Shown here piece after piece: positions 56,852 through 64,000 of a DNA stretch of 64,000 bases (its first letter is position 1; each line of letters starts with the position of its first letter). Location: contig NC_079244.1 of NCBI RefSeq assembly GCF_028009165.1, positions 2,046,001 through 2,110,000 of the forward strand. The letters are read 5' to 3'. Source of the stretch: Akanthomyces muscarius. Its lineage: Eukaryota; Ascomycota; Sordariomycetes; Hypocreales; Cordycipitaceae. A program made the translations under genes and the position numbers. The notes beneath the pieces are model-generated. The model searched no databases, was not told the origin of the DNA, and was given only the letters and a program-made list of their open reading frames with translations.

Positions 56852-59023
56852 ATGACTTGGCGTGTACTCTTCTCACTAGCCACAGGGTTCATAATCAGTA
56901 CGTTTGTTCGGCAAAGATCAGAAATAGCCCTCATGGGTTCAATCAAAGCCGTAGTTGCTGACTAGCTATAAGAGCTGGCTAGCTGTCAGCTTACAGGCAT
57001 ACCAACGACGCCATATACGCACTCTGACGATGTCTTCCAGTTCAGCAAAGTGAAGCAGGTGGTCGTCGACGCGGCATATGCGCAGCACCGCGACTCTGAG
57101 GGCCAGACTCTTATTCCACCCACGCTACGCGAGTTTGCCGATACTTTTTCAAAAGACTTGCAGGCGTTTGGTATACATGTCAGCGTAGTTGAGGGTTCCA
57201 GCAACTCGGATGGCGACATCTTCCTCACTCTCGGTAACTCCACCGAGAGTCAAGATGCCGCAGGCCGGCCAACTTCAGAGGGCTACAGTCTCGCCGTCAC
57301 AAGCTCTAGCATCACCATTACCGGCGCGAGTCCTCTTGGGGCATGGTGGGGAACAAGGACCGTTTTGCAGCAGGCCGCTCTACAAGACGGCTCCATTGCC
57401 GCGGGCACCGGCAACGACGCACCTGGCTGGAGCACCCGTGGCATGATGCTTGACGCCGGGAGACATTTCTACCCCAAGGACTTCATCACGGACATGTGCG
57501 CCTACATGTCATTTTTCAAGCAGAATACCCTTCAGCTCCATCTCAGCGACAATGTCATTATATCGACGATTGATCGGAACAACTTTATGGACATTTACGC
57601 TCGATTCCGGCTGTGGTCTGAGAGTGAGACGGTTCAAGGTCTGAACACTCATCTCAATGAATCATATACGCAGGAGGACTTTGAAGAAATCCAGAGCAAG
57701 TGCGCTGCCAGGGGTGTCACCATCATACCCGAGATAGAGGCGCCGGGCCACAGTCTCCCGTTCGTGCAGTGGAAGCCACAAATAGGTTACGAGGGAGACT
57801 TGAGTCTGCTGAACATTTCACACCCAGACACAATTCCTACTCTCAAGACCGTGTGGCGCGAGTTTTTACCATGGTTTCACTCCAAGGTCGTTTCCATCGG
57901 CGCAGACGAGTACCATGGGCCAGTGGAGGACTACAACAACTATGTCATTGCCATGAATGACTTCATCGGTGAATCTGGCAAGAGGATCAACATTTGGGCG
58001 ACCTTCCCTCCCCGAACGAGCCAGTCAGCTCCCCAAATTCCCACCAGCGTCTCCATTCAGCACTGGGCATATGTCTTCGACAATCCTCTCGAGGACTACA
58101 TCAAGAACAACTACTCCGTCATCAACTCTGACGAAATGTACTATATTGTGCTCAAATGCTGCGACTACTATGGCTCTATCGATCTCGATACCGTATTCGC
58201 AGGAAATCCTGCCACACAAGGTGCTTGGTCTCCCTACATATTCAGCAAGTCCAAAGCCTCGGACAACCCTTCCCGTTCTGAACCCCTCGTTGAAGGTGCC
58301 ATTTCTCCAATGTGGAATGACCGTGGCGCAAACACTAGCGTCTACTCGGAAGCTTACTACGCCTGGCGAGAGGGCATACCCGCATTAGGTGACAAGCAAT
58401 GGGGTGGCAACCTGACCAAGGCCCAGTACGATGATGTTCTTCCCAAACTCTGGGGTCATATTCCGGCTCAAGATCTCGAGAGGAGTATCCCTTCGCAAGG
58501 GAGCAATATTTTCGAGTACAACTTCATCGGTCAGGGCGAGTCTATAGAGGACCTTTCACCGAACGCATACCACGCAACTACTGATTGCGAGCGGACATCT
58601 TCGACTGTGCTTATCACGCCGACTTGCTCACTGACCACGCCTCTGGACTCCAAGGGAAGAGACTACACGCTTTCAATGACGATTCAGGTCGATGAGCTCA
58701 ATGATGTGACCAACACAACTCTCATCTCTGGTCGCGATTCCGTCCTCATGCTCACCCCGGACATTACTCTTTTCGCATCGGGCAACTATTATCGCCTCAA
58801 TAGCACAATTCCGCTGAAAAGGAGAGTCGGGCTTAAGATTATTGGACGAGGAGCGCAGACATTTGCAACGGTCGATGGCGGCGAAGAGCAAGAATTCCTT
58901 GCCCAAATAGGAGTGGACAACAAGAAAATAGTCCCGGCTCCCATGGCAATTGAAGCGCCTTTAAAGGCCATTACTGGATGGACTGGAGAGGTGGTTGGGT
59001 TTAATCTTACAAGTGAGGCGTAG
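56852..59023 (+). CDS. GH20 family beta-N-acetylhexosaminidase-like enzyme, secreted
   Basis: Exons 56852-56897 and 56997-59023 give about 690 aa. Exon 1 supplies a signal peptide (MTWRVLFSLATGFIIS). The N-terminal GH20b-type domain includes GYSLAVTSSSITITGASPLGAWWGTRTVLQQ; the catalytic barrel starts at WSTRGMMLDAGRHFYPKDFI and contains NTLQLHLSDN and IIPEIEAPGHS. The catalytic Asp-Glu pair is probably Asp319-Glu320 in SIGADEYHG; the more common form is GGDE. A beta-rich C-terminal part (about 520-690), resembling a LamG/concanavalin-like module, follows. Expected action is removal of terminal N-acetylglucosamine or N-acetylgalactosamine from chitin fragments or glycans outside the cell. It is convergent with the PhzF gene. 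Confidence 0.88.
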
Positions 59024-59292
59024 CGGCTCTTAGTCTCGTCAATTTATTGCAGAATGAAAAGCACTTGAGGCAGTCACACGGGAGCCTATTCTGCTTCAGC
59101 CTACGTAAAAAAAAGGAGTTTCTGCCCGTAGACCAGTGGATCGGGGTACTAATTTATTCCACATAAGGATTTATTGTTGTCCAGGCTCTCCTGCCTAGCG
59201 ACTCCGGCGCGTACTTGTAGACGCTGTGAGGAAGGCGTGTGAAGCCGCAGGCCTGGTCATAAATACAACCGATCTGGTTCCTTCAAAGATTT

Positions 59293-60356
59293 TCATCCAA
59301 CATGTATCTTTCCTTCTGCAACAAATGCTGCCTGACCTGCGAGCTCCATATCCATCACCCGGCGTCTATCCGCATCTAAACGAACGGCCACCATGATTTT
59401 ACTACTTCTCTCCATCTCTGAGCCCTGCTCAATGTTGAATCGGTGATTCTGGCTTAGCTGCCCGTTTGACAGCGCGAGATAGGCACTTAAAGCGCATGAT
59501 CCACTCCCACAGGCAGGATCTTCCAAATTGATGGCAATCATACGAACGCGAAGCTCCCAAATCATCGCATCCCCTTCACTGTCTCTGTAGGAATTGAGCA
59601 GGCGGTAGTACATGACACCCGTGAAGGACGGCGTCCATCCTTCGTCCAGATTGAGCTGCGGGCTTCCTCCAGGAACAATATTGCTGAAGAGGTCGTGTCT
59701 TTTTGTAAGATCCACCAGAGCGTATGTAACTCCCTTCACCGTGGACACCGCCGGATGGGTGGTCTTGATGTCGGAGAGATCCGAAGCCCCATTCACACTA
59801 GCTTGTACAGCGCGAATTTGTTCGAGAGTGGCTTCATGTTGGTGAACGTGGATGTTGTGTGGTACACTCGCAGACACAATTTGGCTTTCTCGGTCGTACG
59901 TAACCGGAACGGGTCCCGCTTTGGTCATGATGGTCAGGGCCGTTGCTTGCTCAGTTGTACTGGCCAATGACTCTCGGAAAAGCAAATGGCCGGTTCCAAT
60001 AATCGGGTGGCCGGCGAATTGCATTTCATTGACTGGTGTGAAAAGCTCCACGCGGTGGTTCTCGTCAACACTACTATGTAAGAATACTGTTTCAGAGAAG
60101 TTGAATTCTCTGGCGATTTTCTGCTTCTGATCCTGCGACAGCTCGCAGCCAATGTCAAGTTTAACAATGGCGACTGGGTTGCCTTGGAATCTACATGATC
60201 CGTCAGCGGATCTGGCTTAGAAATGTCGTATCGTAGCAACGCCTACCTCTCTTTGGAGAATACATCGAGCGTCACTAGTGACGAGTCAGGCATGGGACTT
60301 TTCGTTAACAACCAATCGAATCAATGCTTACCATAATTTGCCTGTGGTCGGGCCAT
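59293..60356 (-). CDS. PhzF-family isomerase-like protein (3 exons)
   Basis: Exons 60356-60332, 60274-60247 and 60190-59293 on the minus strand give about 316 aa. The opening VTLDVFSKERFQGNPVAIV, the probable catalytic Glu51 (FNFSETVFL), FTPVNEMQFAGHPIIGTGHLL and the C-terminal DPACGSGSCALSAYLAL are the diagnostic PhzF pattern. The fold is that of diaminopimelate epimerase. The bacterial prototype isomerises a phenazine precursor, but most fungal members have unknown substrates. The two first exons are tiny (25 and 28 nt), so start-site evidence depends on the clean in-phase joins. It shares an upstream region with the first DJ-1 gene. Confidence 0.9.
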
Positions 60357-61075
60357 TTTCGCGTTTGCAAGATAAATCTCAATCAATAAAAGACAAGTCA
60401 AGAATTTACTGGCTAATGTCAACCTCGAAGAACGGCCTCGGTCTTGTAGTTGGGCTAGTGAAGCTTGACAGGTGGGCCCGCGCCCTTCAAATGATTGCGA
60501 CAGCTCAGTCACTGCAGGACTTACAGATTTCCCGCCGATGATAGCCGAGATATCAGGTTATTTTTTTTTAAATCGATCTCGTACATCATCTCGGTCGTTG
60601 TATGTGTTAGATGGCCGCGCACCCCCTCTGCGCTCGGGAGAAGCGATGGGAAATACTGGGACACGAAGCTCTTGGCGGGTGTCTGGCTTCGACGGGGATG
60701 GATGTGCTCATCGCGAGGTCCAGGATGAACTACCCCAAGAAGGGACAAACGAATTAGCTCGTCCTTCCCACGTCCGAACTTATCCGCAGCTGTTTTGCGC
60801 TGTCAAGTTTTCATGTGCATGCGGAAAACCGCGCTCGTTTGAGTCAGTTGCCGGAGACACCGGCGTGGTCTATATCCGTCCGTCTACGGATCTATAGACG
60901 CCTGCCGAGGCTACTGAGTTGTCGCTGCCACTGGATAGCCGCGCAATGCTGAACCGTATCCGGGCTTCCGAATTGATGCAATATAAAAAGCTCAGAGGGC
61001 CTCCCGTGATTGCGCTTAAAAAATGCAGACCTCAAGCTTCTATTACGGCCTCGAGCTTCTACTGCATTAGAAACA
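60357..61075. promoter_or_regulatory. Shared divergent promoter of PhzF and first DJ-1 gene
   Basis: About 0.72 kb between the ATG of PhzF (60356, minus) and that of the DJ-1 protein (61076, plus). No convincing gene is present, although several short frames overlap. The sequence is moderately AT-rich with an A/T run at 60558-60570. Co-regulation of the pair is plausible from the arrangement alone. Confidence 0.45.
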
Positions 61076-61887
61076 ATGTCTTTCACCCTCACGAGTCCGG
61101 ATCGGCCCCTCCATATCGGAGTGATTTTGACCAAAGGGTAAGCGAAAGTCGGCCCTCATCGCACACTCATCAAACACTTACAGACGCCATAGGACGACGG
61201 AAATGCTCGATGTCGCACCGGTGGAGCTGTTTACTTGGATGGACAAGAAATCCCTTCAATTCTTGAATTTCCCCCCAGAAATGATCGAAGAGGGCATTGA
61301 TGTTGTCATGCATTGGATAAACGAAGACGGCCAGCCGGCGTCTATGAAAGGCGGCGCAAAGATTGTCCCAACTGTACGACGCCAACGAGCCGTAGAAAAG
61401 TTCCTGAATTTAACAGTCAGTCTAGGACTCTTTCACGACAGCCCCGGGTCTGGATATTGTCCTCATGGGGGCTCATGGTGTCTACCAAACCAGCGAGACG
61501 GAGAAGCAATATATCAGGAAGGCGTTCCAGGACTGCAGTGCGTTCCTGACAATCTGCGGTGGCATATATCCGCTCCTTGAAGCGGGACTGCTACCAGGGA
61601 AAACTGTGGCAGGGCCCAGGGTTCTTCTCGAAATGTCCAAGGGCATGGCACCAGATGTCGAATGGGCCGACAGGCGCTGGGTGAGAGATGGCAAGCTATG
61701 GAGCTCTAGCACTCTTTTAAACGGCGCCGACATGATGAGAGCTTTCGCCGAGGAGAATTGGGGCCGTCGTAGTGGAATGATGGAGGCGCTGTTGGATACG
61801 CTTCACTTCCCAAAGCGCGACGTGGACTTTCAGGATTTTGACGGATCCAACATATCTGTCGGTAGTACATGCAGTTTTACTCAGTGA
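61076..61887 (+). CDS. DJ-1/PfpI family protein 1 (3 exons)
   Basis: Exons 61076-61137, 61184-61373 and 61426-61887 give about 237 aa. The acceptor of intron 1 could also be 61192; both keep the frame. The N-terminus runs HIGVILTKG then TTEMLDVAPVELF, and the core is TAPGLDIVLMGAHGVY with the nucleophile elbow AFLTICGG (Cys128), followed by LLEAGLLPGKTVAGPR and a long helical end. This is a glutamine-amidotransferase-like DJ-1/PfpI fold; fungal members act as regulators, chaperone-like or deglycase/hydratase enzymes, but none can be assigned here. It is divergent from PhzF and followed in the same direction by a second DJ-1 gene. Confidence 0.87.
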
Positions 61888-62519
61888 AGCTGGTTTTTGT
61901 GCGTCATGGCTCTCATATAGCACATATGGACTCTATTTACATTAAATCACACAAATAAACTTTCTCAGCTCCGTTTAACAAATGTCTTCTCCATACCGTA
62001 CGCCTGTATTTAGTATTCACTGCTTTCAAGAGTGGTTAGTTGGCATTGCCGGCCCGCACGGGGGTAATGGCGTCCTGACTTCAGCACCATGCCTCTAATG
62101 AGGATTCGTATTATGATTAATAAACAACCTTCTTTTGCACTTGGCGGCAATCATTATAACCACAATCAGAAATAGTGCACGAGGGAGCTCTGTATAGGTG
62201 CGGGTTTATGCTCTCTAGAGAGTGCTTGCCGAGTTCCCAGAGTCGGACAAGTGGATTTGAACCAGCTAAAGCCGAAATCGAGTTGATGGCGTTGGGTCGA
62301 TAAGGATTAGCTGCAACGTGTGACGGCCAGTGCAGTGCGCAACTACCCGTCCTTGTGGACACCGCTGGAGGTTACATCCGAGCCTCACCGGAGGTAGTAG
62401 GTAACCGCCACTATTTAGCGACCCTCTATAACTGCTCTTATACAGTAATTCTATTGAAGAAGTATCTAGAAACTAGTCATCTTAGACCTGAAACAGGCAT
62501 AGACCATAGACCATAAGCC
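61888..62519. other. Intergenic spacer between the two DJ-1 genes
   Basis: About 0.63 kb, AT-leaning, with an A/T-rich stretch near 61920-61990 that is likely 3' untranslated sequence and a promoter for the second gene. A tRNA B-box-like match on the minus strand near 62257 was checked and rejected. Confidence 0.4.
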
Positions 62520-63485
62520 ATGATCAAAGCTCTCATTATGATGGCCGACTATGGCCACGACCCGACAGGTACACAGTCTCGTTCTCTTCGATCCGTATCT
62601 CACCTTACAATTTGACAGAGACTGCGATTCCCTATGCATCGTTTCGGGCCGCAGGCTTTGAAGTGAGCTTCGCTACGGAAAGCGGCGTGTCACCGCGATG
62701 CGATGCAAGAATGCTCGAGGGCATACTAGCGATTGTATGGGAGCCTCCTTTACACACACCCATTTTAGCCACTAACTCTTCGCTTTGAAAGGGAACCTCG
62801 CGATCAGTAAAATCCAAATATGCGTCCATGGCGGCCTCGCAGGAATGGAAAAACGCTCTAAGCTGGTCTGCTAACGAGTTCGATCTTTGTGCCTACAATC
62901 TCGTCTTCTTCCCTGGAGGACAAGATCAGTCGATTCGACAGCTCCTCGACTCAGTATCCGTACACAAACTGCTGCAAGCATACTTCCCGATGACTAGGAA
63001 GCCCAGCGCGAATGTCGTTGGGGCCATATGCCACGGCGTCAAGGTTCTGGCCGACACGAACAACGACTCCGGACATAGTATTCTCCATGGCAACGTCACT
63101 GCAGTCTTGCCGTCATTTTTTGAACAGCTGGCCTTTCAATCACTGAGACCATTCGTGGACGGGGATTATTGCAAGGTGTACGGAGCCGAGAGTGAGGATC
63201 TCGAACATGCGGTCGGTTCCCACACCTCGTCGGCAGCATATCCATCGCTAATGAATCACACTGCAGGTGCAAAAAAAGCTGCAACATGGAACTGATTTAA
63301 AGACTAGTTGGAGCCTTTTCCCGTAAGTACACGAAAGACGTGAAAACCAAGCGTGCCGGCCTAACACTGATCGTAAAAATAGTTTCGTGGTTGAGAATGA
63401 CGACTTCAACTATATTAGTGGTAGGTGCCAAATTGATGCGCAGAAGTTATCTGAAAGGCTAGTTGCGGCTGTACAGGGAGGGTAG
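62520..63485 (+). CDS. DJ-1/PfpI family protein 2 (5 exons)
   Basis: Exons 62520-62568, 62619-62734, 62792-63211, 63267-63322 and 63383-63485 join in phase for about 247 aa. Features: IKALIMMADYGHDPTETA, then AGFEVSFATESG, the FFPGGQDQ loop and the nucleophile elbow GAICHGVKVLA (Cys135), with a C-terminal FVVENDDFNYISGR that is typical of the longer DJ-1 group and needs the last two exons. Intron 3 uses a GTCGGT donor. If that intron is retained the frame stops at 63295 and the conserved C-terminus is lost. Not a recent duplicate of the first DJ-1 gene: lengths, motifs and intron positions differ. Confidence 0.87.
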
Positions 63486-64000
63486 CGAGCCTGAACCTTG
63501 CAAAGCAGACCAGGCAGACTCAGCCGAAGGTGTCTGAAGAATAAACAGTTTTCACAATGACAATAAATATGGGACACGTCGATGATGCATCCATTGAACC
63601 ATTTTTCATTCGCTCATCTCCAGTACCCTGCCTGCCGAAACCAAGTAAAACACGCAAACAATAAGGGGGGAAAACGTAGATCCAGTCAAGAAGAAAGCCA
63701 ATACTTTCCCCAATCCACACTGCACAAAAGACAGGGCGTGGGGGATGCGCTCTAATTCCAAAGGTGCGGTGTCTGTACTCACCTCTCTCCACTAGTTCGT
63801 GTAATGCAAAATGGCAAAAACCAACAAAAGACGTCGTCCTTGCCGCTCCAGGCTACCCGCTATCGGCACCTTGCCTTTGTCTCTGCCTCGCTCTCCAGAG
63901 CGTGGTTCTCTTCTGTTCACATATATCCCAGGGCCAGCAGTGCCCCAGCACACATAGACAGCAAGCCCTCGAGGTCGATCCGCATCTTTCGTATTCCAAG
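63486..64000. other. End of window, no gene recognised
   Basis: About 0.5 kb. It includes the 3' region of the second DJ-1 gene, with AATAAA-like sequences at about 63540 and 63565. No domain is seen on either strand, and any following gene starts beyond the window. Confidence 0.4.

Noticed and set aside
62250..62270. Minus-strand GCTGGTTCAAATCCAC, which looks like a tRNA T-arm/B box
   Set aside because: No matching A box or 7-bp acceptor stem lies at the needed distances, and no cloverleaf can be drawn.
1..64000. CRISPR arrays, insertion sequences, phage or operon structure
   Set aside because: None was seen; spliced genes and the gene content show a fungal nuclear genome.

Overview
The window reads as nuclear DNA of a filamentous ascomycete, most likely a Sordariomycete (Hypocreales would fit). 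The reasons are short GT-AG introns of roughly 50-125 bp that break conserved domains cleanly, two fungal-type transcription factors, pyrimidine-rich leaders before start codons, a fungal NACHT/STAND gene, and single-copy eukaryotic genes such as COQ3, RIB3 and MTAP. There are no operons; neighbours are convergent or divergent pairs. Exon joins below were worked out by hand from splice signals and reading-frame continuity, and none has transcript support. Gene symbols are given only where the family assignment is clear.

Layout. 0.5-3.4 kb (+): a Fungal_trans_2-type regulator with no visible zinc cluster, convergent with a Methyltransf_33 (EasF/EgtD-like) methyltransferase at 3.6-4.9 kb (-). 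4.9-14.9 kb: about 10 kb with no credible gene but many simple repeats and one strong hairpin. 14.9-16.0 kb (-): methylthioadenosine phosphorylase (methionine salvage), carrying an apparent +1 frameshift at its last exon junction. 16.7-19.7 kb (+): an Ataxin-10/Ctr86-like protein with an extreme His-rich insertion. 20.2-21.0 kb (-): RIB3 (riboflavin). 22.6-23.5 kb (+): COQ3 (ubiquinone). 24.9-26.9 kb (+): a secreted, probably GPI-anchored serine carboxypeptidase, convergent with a dicarboxylate/amino acid:cation symporter (27.2-28.8 kb, -). 31.2-34.5 kb (+): a copper P1B-ATPase. 36.5-37.6 kb (-): a Pcl/Pho80-type cyclin. 37.6-46.9 kb: a second gene-empty stretch of about 9 kb.

46.9-50.7 kb (+) holds a broken NACHT/STAND (NLR-like) gene with one in-frame stop and three apparent frame changes, followed by an AT/CT-rich tract. 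51.3-53.4 kb (+): a low-temperature-requirement A (LtrA) membrane protein. 53.9-55.6 kb (+): a classical Zn2Cys6 regulator. 56.9-63.5 kb is an accessory-looking group: a secreted GH20 hexosaminidase-like enzyme (+), a PhzF-fold isomerase-like protein (-), and two unrelated-length DJ-1/PfpI proteins (+), with PhzF and the first DJ-1 divergent from a shared 0.7 kb promoter.

Functional threads. Two genes may touch copper biology (the P1B-ATPase and, by homology name only, Ctr86). Several are housekeeping (MTAP, RIB3, COQ3). The best candidates for something less ordinary are the decaying NLR locus, the His-rich Ataxin-10-like protein, and the PhzF/DJ-1/DJ-1 group beside a Zn2Cys6 regulator and GH20.
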